In this document: positions 1 through 7,006 of the stretch, in pieces
Layout: the number at the start of each line of letters is the position of its first letter
Numbering within the stretch: the first letter of the stretch is position 1
NCBI GenBank assembly: GCA_964610205.1
Contig: CAZSVI010000086.1
Location: 1 to 16,207, forward strand
Direction: 5' to 3'
DNA length: 16,207 nt
From: CAZSVI01 sp964610205
GTDB lineage: Bacteria; Bacillota; Clostridia; DSM-8532
Notes under the pieces: generated by a model
What the model saw: the letters and a program-made list of their open reading frames with translations, nothing else
The model's database searches: none
Told to the model about the DNA's origin: nothing
Position numbers and translations under genes: made by a program

Positions 1-55
<55 letters not shown>

Positions 56-116
56 GAAGCTTTATATACAAGCCTTTTCAAGCTTTTTCATGCGCCCTAA
101 AAAAAGACACAAATGT

Positions 117-145
117 ATTTTATGACAGAACGCCCTAATTGTCAA
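117..145 (-). promoter_or_regulatory. promoter of tRNA-His
   Basis: On the minus strand TTGACA (145-140) is followed after exactly 17 nt by TAAAAT (122-117). This is a near-consensus sigma-A promoter. Initiation would fall near 110, leaving a leader of about 55 nt before the tRNA 5' end at 55. It is the only good promoter between rsmF and the tRNA. A T8 run lies just upstream of the -35, but no convincing hairpin precedes it, so no terminator is called for rsmF. Confidence 0.8.
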
Positions 146-249
146 GAAAAAAATTCTCCCAAATGAGGTTCTTTCTATGTTTCGTCAGTTGACAAAGTAA
201 ATACAACCTGCGAGTGTGGAGTGTTTGCGTTTAATTTATTGCATGTTTT

Positions 250-1602
250 CTACCTTGTTTTTCTCCAGCCTTTCGGGTATAAGTTTTTCAGACCGTTCTC
301 ACCTATTTTTCCCCAACCCAGCGGAAACCGCCCGACTCCAAGCAGAATATAACCCTTTCCTTCCCGGAATAAGGTTTCGCCTTTAAGATAACGTAATAAA
401 TCCGCATTATCAGGAGAAAGGGACTCCTTTCTTTTCACATTATCCCATTTTAAAGTCATTGCCAGCGATTGTGAGGGCACGAACCTGCCATGCTCCTCAG
501 CGCCAAGATACAATCCTGTTTTTACGGTTTTCAGCTTCGTGTTGCATTCATATCCTTCGGGCAGTAAACTAAGTCCCGTTCCCTTTACGTCAAAAACACC
601 CTGTATGGGTTCATGCAGAAGTTCACTGCAGAAATTCCGGAAACTTTCAGGCAGTATTGTATTACTGCTTGATTTGTTTCTAAAAACATTTTCTCCAAGG
701 CGTCGGAACAACGCTGTAAAATGGCCTTCCCCTTCTATTCTGTGAGGCCACAGCCTGGCTGTTTTAAGCAGTTCCGGGTTTCCATCGGCCCATTCGGGAC
801 GGCCCGGTTCAATACCATGCTCGTTCTCTATTTCCTCAAGATACAGCAAAGGATATTTATGAAGGAAATAGGATATATTCTTTTCATTTTCCTCCGGATT
901 ATAAGTACAGGTGGAATATACAAGAGTTCCGCCCGGAGACAGCATCCGGTATGCAAAATCAAAAATCATCCTCTGAAGGCTTTGCATTTCCTCTGCTTTA
1001 TACCTGCCCCAGTTTTTTAATGCATCAGCATCTTTCCGGAACATTCCCTCACCCGAACAGGGCACATCCAAAAGTATTTTGCTGAAATGACCTTCATATG
1101 CCAAAGACAGGCGCTCCGGAGATTCATTGGTTACAACGGTATTTGCAATACCGCTTAACTCAATATTCTTTACCAGTGCCTTAACCCTTTTAGGGTTGAT
1201 ATCATTAGACAGCAAAAGCCCATGATTCTTCATATCCACTGCTATCCTTACGGTTTTCCCCCCAGGCGCCGCACATAAATCCAGCACTTTATCTCCCGGA
1301 CCGGCTTTCAGCAATTCGGCCGGGAACATTGCGCTGGGCTCCTGGATATAATAAATACCTGCGTGATAAAACGGATGAATTCCAGGCCTGTCATCATCTT
1401 CCAGGTAAAAACCATCCTCCGTCCAGGGTATCGGCCTGTGCTTAAACGGTGATATACCAAGCCATTCTTTTACTCCCAGTTTGAGTCGGTTTACCCTTAA
1501 ACCCGAAACTCTGGGCTGATGAATCGCTTCAATAAATTCACTGTATTCCGAAGGCCTCATCAATTCCTGAAACCTTTTTTGAAAATCCTGTGGAATACGC
1601 AT
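250..1602 (-). CDS. rsmF: RsmF-type rRNA (cytosine-C5)-methyltransferase, NOL1/NOP2/Sun family
   Basis: A 450-residue SAM-dependent enzyme expected to methylate a cytosine at C5 in 16S rRNA in the cytoplasm. The sequence shows the SAM-binding loop VLDLCAAPGGKT (about 106-117), motif IV LLDVPCSGEGMF (about 177-188, Cys182) and motif VI VYSTCTYNPEENE (about 228-240, Cys232). In this family the motif VI Cys is the nucleophile and the motif IV Cys releases the product. The roughly 200 residues after the catalytic domain match the RsmF-like C-terminal extension of Gram-positive homologues. The start ATG at 1602 has GGAG upstream (spacing about 11). The gene is divergent from the RsbW-like gene at 1757 and stands alone. 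The family is certain. The exact target position (RsmF versus the related RsmB or NSUN-like activity) is inferred from domain layout. Confidence 0.9.
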   Translation of the reverse strand: MRIPQDFQKRFQELMRPSEYSEFIEAIHQPRVSGLRVNRLKLGVKEWLGISPFKHRPIPWTEDGFYLEDDDRPGIHPFYHAGIYYIQEPSAMFPAELLKAGPGDKVLDLCAAPGGKTVRIAVDMKNHGLLLSNDINPKRVKALVKNIELSGIANTVVTNESPERLSLAYEGHFSKILLDVPCSGEGMFRKDADALKNWGRYKAEEMQSLQRMIFDFAYRMLSPGGTLVYSTCTYNPEENEKNISYFLHKYPLLYLEEIENEHGIEPGRPEWADGNPELLKTARLWPHRIEGEGHFTALFRRLGENVFRNKSSSNTILPESFRNFCSELLHEPIQGVFDVKGTGLSLLPEGYECNTKLKTVKTGLYLGAEEHGRFVPSQSLAMTLKWDNVKRKESLSPDNADLLRYLKGETLFREGKGYILLGVGRFPLGWGKIGENGLKNLYPKGWRKTR

Positions 1603-1646
1603 ATCTTTTTTTCTCCGTTTCAGTTATAATATTATCAAAGGTTAAA

Positions 1647-1662
1647 GTTTCCATATGGAAAC
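1647..1662. promoter_or_regulatory. perfect 16-bp palindrome between divergent genes (candidate operator)
   Basis: GTTTCCATATGGAAAC is a perfect inverted repeat with no spacer. It sits in the 154-bp divergent region, 45 bp from the rsmF start and 95 bp from the RsbW-like start. Such symmetry suits a dimeric repressor, but no regulator gene is nearby and no strong promoter could be placed against it. The operator role is inference. Confidence 0.4.
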
Positions 1663-1756
1663 GTGTTGTATAACCATTACAGCAAAAGAAGCAATGCAGC
1701 ACACCCGGGTTGGATTTTGCGTATAAATCGTACATAACAGAGACTTTGGAGGATAT

Positions 1757-2179
1757 ATGCAGCCTAAGAAATTCTTAATGACAGCGAATCTGGAATATAA
1801 TACACATAGTATGGAAACCTTTATAAATTTAATCGAAACAGTAATTGATCGTCTTACAAAAAACAAAAGTATTCGCTTCTTTTTGAAAATAGCCGTTAAC
1901 GAATTAGTTGTCAATGCTATTGAGCATGGTTACAGTAAGCAAGGCGGCACAATATCGGTCTGTCTGCAATCAAACCATGATTCCATTATCCTTGATGTTT
2001 CAGATCAAGGCACAGGAGTTCAACCCGAACTGTTGATCCTCGAAAAGCCTGTCGAGAGCATTGAAGATCTAACAGAAAGAGGATGGGGGCTTTCCATTCT
2101 GAAAAAAGTTTCCTCCAATATGCGTATTACAGCCAACAAACCCACCGGTACCGTTGTTTCACTTACTATGACTCTTTAA
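1757..2179 (+). CDS. RsbW/SpoIIAB-like ATP-binding protein (HATPase_c_2), stand-alone
   Basis: A 140-residue protein made of a single GHKL ATPase domain of the kind used by anti-sigma-factor kinases. Visible motifs are the N box NELVVNAIEHG (about 48-58), the G1 box DQGTG (83-87), the G2-like loop GWGLSIL (109-115) and GTVVSL near the C-terminus. Family members bind ATP and typically phosphorylate an anti-sigma antagonist (STAS) protein or hold a sigma factor. Neither an antagonist nor a sigma factor is encoded beside it, so its partner is unknown. The start ATG at 1757 has GGAGG four bases upstream. Its stop codon is immediately adjacent to the stop codon of the convergent PRT-like gene. It could equally serve as a phosphatase- or receiver-linked regulator. 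Confidence 0.85.
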   Translation: MQPKKFLMTANLEYNTHSMETFINLIETVIDRLTKNKSIRFFLKIAVNELVVNAIEHGYSKQGGTISVCLQSNHDSIILDVSDQGTGVQPELLILEKPVESIEDLTERGWGLSILKKVSSNMRITANKPTGTVVSLTMTL

Positions 2180-3049
2180 TTAAGTATAATTTGTTGGGCA
2201 AAATCCGCTCTCTATGCATAGTCTTGCGCGCTGGGCTGTTTTTTCACCGCTTTCCAGGGCATTTCTGATAAAATCCGGATTGTTCAGGAAAAAATCCTTC
2301 ATAAATGTATCGGGATTCTCTATATACTTTTCTACCATCCGGTATTGTTCCATATTAATATAATTCCTCTCATAAGCGGCCTTAAATGTATTTATATCAA
2401 TATTCACAAGGGAATGGGATTCTACTCCGGATCTTTCCAGAAGTTCGCGTCCGCCTTCCATTCTGTCAATAATAACCCAGGAATAAAGCATATTCCCGGA
2501 TGCTTTCCTGATAACAGGGATCCACGCCCGCTCATAGCTGGAGGCACTGGTGATAAGATCGGCAACGTGCAATATTCCGGCTCCATCCAGTGTATTCATT
2601 TTTTCAGATTTCCCATTTTGGTAAACAAAGGCATTCATATCCTTATAAATAGTAATGTGCGGTTTTTTAAGAACAGATGAAACAGCCAGAGAGAAAAACC
2701 AGTCACGGCGCTCTCCTCCTGAAACATATTCATAGGAATTCTCCGGTACGGTATTTGAGACAGCTTCCAGTAAAGTATCAATTGATGTTCTGTATATCAT
2801 ATCCTCCCGATAGTTTTTTAACACCAAATCCGATATAACAGCCGAACAGTTCTGTTTATCTTCCTTCACCGAATCAATAACCTTCAGAAGATCATTCGCT
2901 TTAGACTCGCTCCCATACAGAAAATGTGTATTGATATAGTAGGGTCCGATTTTCCCGGATGTATACCAGAATGGGCTGTTTGCCGGAGAAACCCTTATAG
3001 CCTCCGTTTTAAACAAACACTCGATTAACCTGTCTCCAATATTATTCAT
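2180..3049 (-). CDS. orotate phosphoribosyltransferase-like protein with degenerate PRPP loop
   Basis: A 289-residue protein, last gene of the pyrK-pyrD operon. The N-terminus (about 12-45) resembles OPRT: an LFKTEAIR segment followed by PFWYTSGKIGPYYIN, like the LxSGxxSPYYFN region of PyrE. Residues 161-171 (HVADLITSASS) align with the PRPP-binding loop usually written (V/L)(V/E)D(V/D)(I/V)TTGGS. Here the acidic pair is reduced to AD and the TTGG/TAGT turn is changed to TSAS. WVIIDRMEGGRE (about 191-202) corresponds to the LDRxExG strand. A C-terminal extension of roughly 70 residues makes it longer than usual PyrE (about 190-220). It may be a true but divergent OPRT, a PRT on another base, or a ligand-binding regulator. 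RBS GGTGGTG is modest; the gap from the preceding gene is 22 bp. Confidence 0.72.
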   Translation of the reverse strand: MNNIGDRLIECLFKTEAIRVSPANSPFWYTSGKIGPYYINTHFLYGSESKANDLLKVIDSVKEDKQNCSAVISDLVLKNYREDMIYRTSIDTLLEAVSNTVPENSYEYVSGGERRDWFFSLAVSSVLKKPHITIYKDMNAFVYQNGKSEKMNTLDGAGILHVADLITSASSYERAWIPVIRKASGNMLYSWVIIDRMEGGRELLERSGVESHSLVNIDINTFKAAYERNYINMEQYRMVEKYIENPDTFMKDFFLNNPDFIRNALESGEKTAQRARLCIESGFCPTNYT

Positions 3050-3071
3050 AAAAACACCACCATTTCCATTC

Positions 3072-3752
3072 TTAATCCTGCTTATTCATGTTTTTTATAT
3101 ATTCCAGATACCATTCCTGATTTTGAAAGGTACTGGTCGTTTTATCGAGATGACTGGAATCCCCTTCGGCCTCCACTACGAATTTTCCCTGTTCGCTGGT
3201 TATAATGGTTATAGCGGTATTATCACACCAGGGAATCTCAACCATATCTTCCAGTGGAAGCCCTTTGAACCAGCATAAAAGCGCCCGGATAGCAGTACCA
3301 TGTGTCAGTATGCAGACATTTTTGCCCTCCTCCTTCGCAAGGATATCAGAAACGGCTGAAATCAACCTGTTGTAAAAACTCTTTACATTTTCACCTTGGG
3401 GCATCTGATGAATATGAGGCTGGGTTTCCCATGTTTTGTATTCTTCAGGATATGTTGCGGTAAGCTCAGACCATGATACATCTTCCCACAATCCGCCGTT
3501 TATTTCCTTCAAATCGTCCCGGGAATTTATGGGGAGTTCTTTTATTTGAGATATATATGCAGCGGTTTCCATAGTTCGTTTTAAGGTACTGCTGTATATA
3601 ATGTCTATTTGGGTATCCTTTAATCTTTCGGCAACCAGTTTCGCCTGAACCTCTCCTCTGTCGGTAATGCCCTCATCGGTCCATCCGTGAAACCTTCTGT
3701 TCATATTGCCTACGGCTTCGGCATGACGTACAATAATGAGTTTCGTTTTCAT
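3072..3752 (-). CDS. histidine phosphatase family protein (phosphoglycerate-mutase-like)
   Basis: A 226-residue cytoplasmic phosphatase of the branch that uses a phospho-His intermediate. The catalytic LIIVRHAEAVGN is at 5-16 (His10). R59 lies in the LKRTMETA segment and E83 in LKEINGGLWED. The second catalytic His is in ILTHGTAIRALL (His151). Family members include cofactor-dependent phosphoglycerate mutases, broad phosphatases, CobC and fructose-bisphosphatases, and the residues here do not single one out. The start is taken as ATG at 3752 because AAGGAAG lies 5-6 bases before it; an in-frame GTG at 3770 would put that RBS inside the coding region. It sits between pyrD (71-bp gap) and the OPRT-like gene (22-bp gap), which suggests a role on a nucleotide or phosphosugar linked to pyrimidine synthesis. 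That role is inference. Confidence 0.88.
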   Translation of the reverse strand: MKTKLIIVRHAEAVGNMNRRFHGWTDEGITDRGEVQAKLVAERLKDTQIDIIYSSTLKRTMETAAYISQIKELPINSRDDLKEINGGLWEDVSWSELTATYPEEYKTWETQPHIHQMPQGENVKSFYNRLISAVSDILAKEEGKNVCILTHGTAIRALLCWFKGLPLEDMVEIPWCDNTAITIITSEQGKFVVEAEGDSSHLDKTTSTFQNQEWYLEYIKNMNKQD

Positions 3753-3823
3753 GAATACTTCCTTTCCCACATTTTAAATTTACTGGCTATGCCCAATTGG
3801 TATTGTGATTAAATTCAGTTATA

Positions 3824-4732
3824 CTACAGCAAAGCTCCGGTTAGATCGGTTACCTTCGAAAAATTGTGATCTTTCATATATGCCTTGATTCCCTCCGCTG
3901 CTTCAACCCATACACCCGGATTTACAAAGCCGGCTGTCCCTATCATAACGGCGGAAGCACCTGCAAGCATAAACTCAACAGCATCGTTTCCATTTGATAT
4001 TCCGCCCATTCCAATAATAGGAATCTTAACCGCTCCGGACACCTGGTATACCATCCGCACGGCAACAGGCTTCACAGCAGGACCTGAAAGCCCTCCCATG
4101 ACATTGGCCAGAACAGGCCTCCTTCTATCAATATCTATAGCCATTCCAAGAATTGTATTTATAAGGGATATGCTATCCGCACCGGAAGCCTCTGCCGCCC
4201 TTGCTATCTGAGTAATATCCGATACATTCGGCGACAGTTTTACAATCAAGGGTTTGCCGCAATGTTTTCTAACCTCTTTTGTAACTTCCGATACTCCGCC
4301 AGCCGTACTGCCAAACAGCAGACAGCCTTTTTTAACATTCGGGCATGAAACATTCAGCTCAATGGCATCAATATCCGCTTCGGATAATATCTCAGCCATT
4401 TCACAGTAATCCTTAATAGTGTTTCCCGCTACATTAGCTATAACAGCGATATCAAATTTTCTAAGGAAAGGAATCTCGTCCCGGATAAAAGCATGTACAC
4501 CTGGGTTCTGCAGCCCCACACTATTTAATATTCCACCCGGGGTTTCAGCTATTCTTGGAGGTTCATTTCCTTTTCTTAGTTCCAGAGTCAACCCTTTGAC
4601 CGATACACCGCCCAAACGGTTCAGATCAATATACTTTCCAAATTCCCTTCCGAATCCGAAAGTTCCGGAGGCTGCTATAACAGGGTTTTTTAGTTTTAAA
4701 CCGGCAATGTTCACGTTTAAATCCACAGACAT
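3824..4732 (-). CDS. pyrD: dihydroorotate dehydrogenase B, catalytic subunit (PyrD, class 1B)
   Basis: This FMN enzyme oxidises dihydroorotate to orotate, the fourth step of UMP synthesis, passing electrons through PyrK to NAD+. It has about 302 residues, normal for class 1B. Visible are the N-terminal KNPVIAASGTFGFG (15-28), GVSVKGLTL with Lys46, NSVGLQNPG (70-78), and IELNVSCPNV with Cys130 as the class 1 catalytic base. Downstream are IVKLSPN, SLINT and the phosphate-binding IIGMGGISNGNDA and AVMIGTA. Start choice is open. GGAGG at 4739-4735 is only 2 nt from ATG 4732 but 8 nt from GTG 4726, so initiation at GTG 4726 is quite possible; a TTG at 4741 precedes the RBS and is unlikely. It lies 47 bp after pyrK and forms the heterotetramer with it. 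Confidence 0.95.
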   Translation of the reverse strand: MSVDLNVNIAGLKLKNPVIAASGTFGFGREFGKYIDLNRLGGVSVKGLTLELRKGNEPPRIAETPGGILNSVGLQNPGVHAFIRDEIPFLRKFDIAVIANVAGNTIKDYCEMAEILSEADIDAIELNVSCPNVKKGCLLFGSTAGGVSEVTKEVRKHCGKPLIVKLSPNVSDITQIARAAEASGADSISLINTILGMAIDIDRRRPVLANVMGGLSGPAVKPVAVRMVYQVSGAVKIPIIGMGGISNGNDAVEFMLAGASAVMIGTAGFVNPGVWVEAAEGIKAYMKDHNFSKVTDLTGALL

Positions 4733-4779
4733 ATCCTCCAAAAAAGCTCAGTTTCAGCATATTCCGTTCATGATCCGGC

Positions 4780-5553
4780 TCAGAAAACCAAGCGCTGCGC
4801 CGGAAAAACAGGACCGTCCTTGCAAACATGCGCGTAATCAAAACTTTCGCCGTCTTTCACCTCACAGGCACAGACAAGACAGGCCCCTATTCCGCATCCC
4901 ATTCTCTGCTCCACTGATACTTCACAAAATATTCCTTTTGCAATACAGTTTTCCGCCACGTTTTTCATCATCGGCATGGGACCGCAGGCATATACTCTGT
5001 CGGGACGTTCCGAGTTCAGCCAATCCGTAAAGGGAACAGTGACAAGGCCACTAAACCCGCAGCTTCCGTCATCTGTTGAAATCACCATATGGCCGGTCTC
5101 TTTTCTGAAATCTCTCTCCAGAACAATTGCCTCTCTTGAACGAAACCCCACAAAAGCTGTTTTATCAACATTAACGCAGGATTGGAGTAAAAAAAGAAGG
5201 GGGAAAACCCCAATGCCTCCACCGACAACCGCAACCTTCTCTCCCTGTTTGGGTAAAGTGAAACCCTTTCCCAGAGGCCCCATAACATCCAATACATCAC
5301 CTTCGCAAAAACCACACAAAAGGCCTGTACCTTTTCCACGATTCATATAAACCAGATCAAAGGTCTTTTCCTTCCTGTTAACCCTGCAAATACTGATAGG
5401 CCGACGCAGGTAAGCATCCATACCAATACTGCACTTCACGTTGACAAACTGACCCGGCTGTGCTTCTGCTACGATTTCATCCGATTGTATCCTGATAAGA
5501 TAAATGTCTTTTGCCAGCATTTCAGTCTTGATGATTGGCTTATTGAATTCCAT
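4780..5553 (-). CDS. pyrK: dihydroorotate dehydrogenase B, electron-transfer subunit (PyrK)
   Basis: A 257-residue FAD and [2Fe-2S] subunit that moves electrons from the PyrD FMN to NAD+. The FAD-binding motif LRRPISICR is at 49-57, the NAD-binding glycine loop VVGGGIGVFPLL at 109-120, and YACGPMPMM at 188-196. The C-terminal [2Fe-2S] ligands are Cys220, Cys225, Cys228 and Cys244, in the pattern MGCGIGACLVC followed by HVCKDGPVF, which is diagnostic for PyrK. The start ATG at 5553 has GGAGG nine bases upstream; an upstream in-frame start at 5595 would include that RBS. It is the first gene of a four-gene minus-strand operon with pyrD, a histidine phosphatase and an OPRT-like gene. No PyrR-type attenuator was recognised in the leader. 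Confidence 0.95.
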   Translation of the reverse strand: MEFNKPIIKTEMLAKDIYLIRIQSDEIVAEAQPGQFVNVKCSIGMDAYLRRPISICRVNRKEKTFDLVYMNRGKGTGLLCGFCEGDVLDVMGPLGKGFTLPKQGEKVAVVGGGIGVFPLLFLLQSCVNVDKTAFVGFRSREAIVLERDFRKETGHMVISTDDGSCGFSGLVTVPFTDWLNSERPDRVYACGPMPMMKNVAENCIAKGIFCEVSVEQRMGCGIGACLVCACEVKDGESFDYAHVCKDGPVFPAQRLVF

Positions 5554-5677
5554 CAGAAAATTCCTCCACCGGTTTATGATATTGATTTCAGACAATCCGC
5601 TTGATATTTATCCTATACAGTAACTCTATTGTATGTTATGTTCATTACCCAGCTATTCGATAAAGCATCTCTACGGC

Positions 5678-5686
5678 ATTATAACA
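5678..5686 (-). promoter_or_regulatory. extended -10 element, candidate promoter of the pyrK operon
   Basis: On the minus strand TGTTATAAT gives a consensus -10 with the TG extension. The -35 region (around 5701-5707) has no good TTGACA match, which extended -10 promoters can tolerate. Transcription would start about 118 nt before the pyrK ATG. Confidence 0.5.
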
Positions 5687-5741
5687 TAGAAACATCCTGA
5701 ACGCTACCCGGAAATATGTATGAACTTACAGGCTCCAGACC

Positions 5742-5771
5742 GCGTTTTGTAACCGAAGGTTACAAATACGC
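5742..5771. repeat. long intergenic hairpin
   Basis: A perfect 9-bp stem TTTGTAACC/GGTTACAAA with a 3-nt loop is extended by GCGT/ACGC across a one-base bulge, giving about 13 bp. It lies between the PHP gene (ends 5856) and the pyrK promoter. No T tract follows on either strand, so it is not a standard intrinsic terminator, although it could still halt the upstream operon. Its words cgcgttttgt and the adjacent cttcctga recur, inverted, in the hairpin region at 9907-9924. Confidence 0.6.
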
Positions 5772-5855
5772 TTCCTGAATCTCAGCAGCTTTACTGCAAT
5801 AAATGCGCAGCGCCAGATGCCGGAAAGAAAAAATTTCATATGTTTCGCTGTCATA

Positions 5856-6578
5856 CTAATAAGAATTACCCTTAAGCTTTTTCATTAAGCTGCAGATACA
5901 AAGCTCATCCAACTCAATAATGAAGTTTTTTTCCAGTATCCTTCCGAGTTCATGGGCATCAGAGGAATAAATAAAAAAACAGTCTCCGTATTCAGGATGA
6001 TTTTTCAGAAAATCCTCCCGGTTTGTGTTTACGGATAATTCCAATGTTTTAAGTTCCAAATCCTCGGGAATGGCTCCCAGACTGGAAAGGATACTGTAAG
6101 ATTCCCTGTCGACATGAGCGGGGACAATAATACCCCCCAGTCTGCGGACAAGGGAAACCGCCTGATACAGATCCAGATTTGTAGATGTACATAATAAATG
6201 ATCTATTTTTTTTACCGGGTTGTCTCCGGCATCAAAAATCCACTGGGTCCCGAAAATATCTTCCCTGTTTCGAATGTTTTTGTAATTCAGGTTAAGAATA
6301 TCCTGCATATGCTCTGCACAGGCCAATGAAGGGAAATAACACAGTATATGAATTTCTTCGGAGGTTTCCAGCTCAATACCGGGAAGTAAAATTAATCCAT
6401 GTTCTCCGGCTGCCTTCGATATGGCATGCAAGTTTCCGGTATGGTTATGATCACATACCGAAATAATATCCAGTCCCTTCAGCTTTGCCATATTCACTAT
6501 GTTATTTGGTGTCATGTCATCGCCGGCACAGGGGGATAAACAGGAATGGACATGCAAGTCCAGTGCAGCCTTAATCAT
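5856..6578 (-). CDS. PHP-domain metal-dependent phosphoesterase
   Basis: A 240-residue PHP-fold protein expected to hydrolyse a phosphoester at a polynuclear metal site. The metal ligands are visible: DLHVHSCLSPC (His9, His11), VCDHNHTGN (Asp43, His44, His46), GIELET (Glu69), HILCYF (His77), PAHVDRES and SSDAHELG toward the C-terminus. It resembles the stand-alone trpH/histidinol-phosphatase-like PHP proteins, but the substrate cannot be read from sequence. The start ATG at 6578 overlaps the stop codon of the preceding DRTGG gene (ATGA), which implies translational coupling; the longer reading from 6617 has no support. It is the last gene of the hydrogenase operon, a position in which PHP proteins recur in clostridial [FeFe]-hydrogenase clusters. 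Confidence 0.88.
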   Translation of the reverse strand: MIKAALDLHVHSCLSPCAGDDMTPNNIVNMAKLKGLDIISVCDHNHTGNLHAISKAAGEHGLILLPGIELETSEEIHILCYFPSLACAEHMQDILNLNYKNIRNREDIFGTQWIFDAGDNPVKKIDHLLCTSTNLDLYQAVSLVRRLGGIIVPAHVDRESYSILSSLGAIPEDLELKTLELSVNTNREDFLKNHPEYGDCFFIYSSDAHELGRILEKNFIIELDELCICSLMKKLKGNSY

Positions 6579-6922
6579 AATACGGCACCGCCGGATTGCA
6601 CATAATAGCGGGTACATATATCATAGGCGTTATGAGGAGCGCATATGATAATAATCCCTTCCTTCCCGGCTTTTTTTACAGTTGCCTCCTCAACCGGAAT
6701 GGATTCGGGAATAATTACACAGGACGCATTGGTCAAAGCTGCTACGGCTACTACATTTATATTGGTATGCACGGTAATCCAGAGATTTCCGTCTTTTACC
6801 CCGGCCATAGCCATACTCAGCAAATCACAGGTATATACTCCGGTTATAATTCGATCTGACGCTGATTCGGTATTGCTTAATATACTGTATCTGTTTTTAT
6901 CGGCAAAATCCCGGACTGTCAA
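6575..6922 (-). CDS. DRTGG-domain protein (second copy in operon)
   Basis: A 115-residue protein with the layout of small stand-alone DRTGG domains: an N-terminal VRDFADKN segment, an ITGVYTCDLLSMAMAGVKDGNLWIT core (about 26-50), a hydrophobic VVAVAALTNASCVIIPE segment and a GIIIICA stretch. DRTGG domains also occur in phosphotransacetylases and CBS-domain proteins and are thought to be ligand-binding, but the ligand is unknown. The start is TTG at 6922, preceded by GGTGAT at about 8 nt; a TAA two codons upstream rules out a longer form, and the first internal ATG would remove the conserved N-terminus. The gap from the hydrogenase gene is 84 bp, and it overlaps the PHP gene by 4 bp. Confidence 0.8.
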   Translation of the reverse strand: MTVRDFADKNRYSILSNTESASDRIITGVYTCDLLSMAMAGVKDGNLWITVHTNINVVAVAALTNASCVIIPESIPVEEATVKKAGKEGIIIICAPHNAYDICTRYYVQSGGAVL

Positions 6923-7006
6923 TATTTATCACCCGTTTCCATTTTTCAAACGCCACCTTAGACCCGTACCTCTATAGGAGCTCATTGATTGTTTCACATT
7001 TGAGGA

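Larger units (their letters stand above)
5554..5855. other. intergenic region between the hydrogenase operon and pyrK
   Basis: About 300 bp with no credible gene. It holds the pyrK leader and extended -10 element on the right-to-left strand, the hairpin at 5742-5771, and an imperfect GC-rich segment around 5804-5812 (GCGCAGCGC, palindromic around its centre). No U-tract terminator for the PHP operon was found. Confidence 0.6.

Noticed and set aside
146..180. Intrinsic terminator for rsmF before the T8 run
   Set aside because: The preceding sequence forms at most a 3-bp stem, which is not enough.
4419..5030. 203-codon plus-strand frame
   Set aside because: Runs antisense across the well-supported pyrD and pyrK genes; the protein is Pro/Ser/Arg-rich with no domain and is an antisense artefact.
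5554..5740. PyrR-binding attenuator before pyrK
   Set aside because: No anti-terminator/terminator pair or PyrR-binding consensus could be found in the leader.
5742..5771. C(UUCG)G tetraloop terminator on the minus strand
   Set aside because: The best pairing register leaves a 3-nt UUC loop, not a UUCG tetraloop, and no U tract follows.
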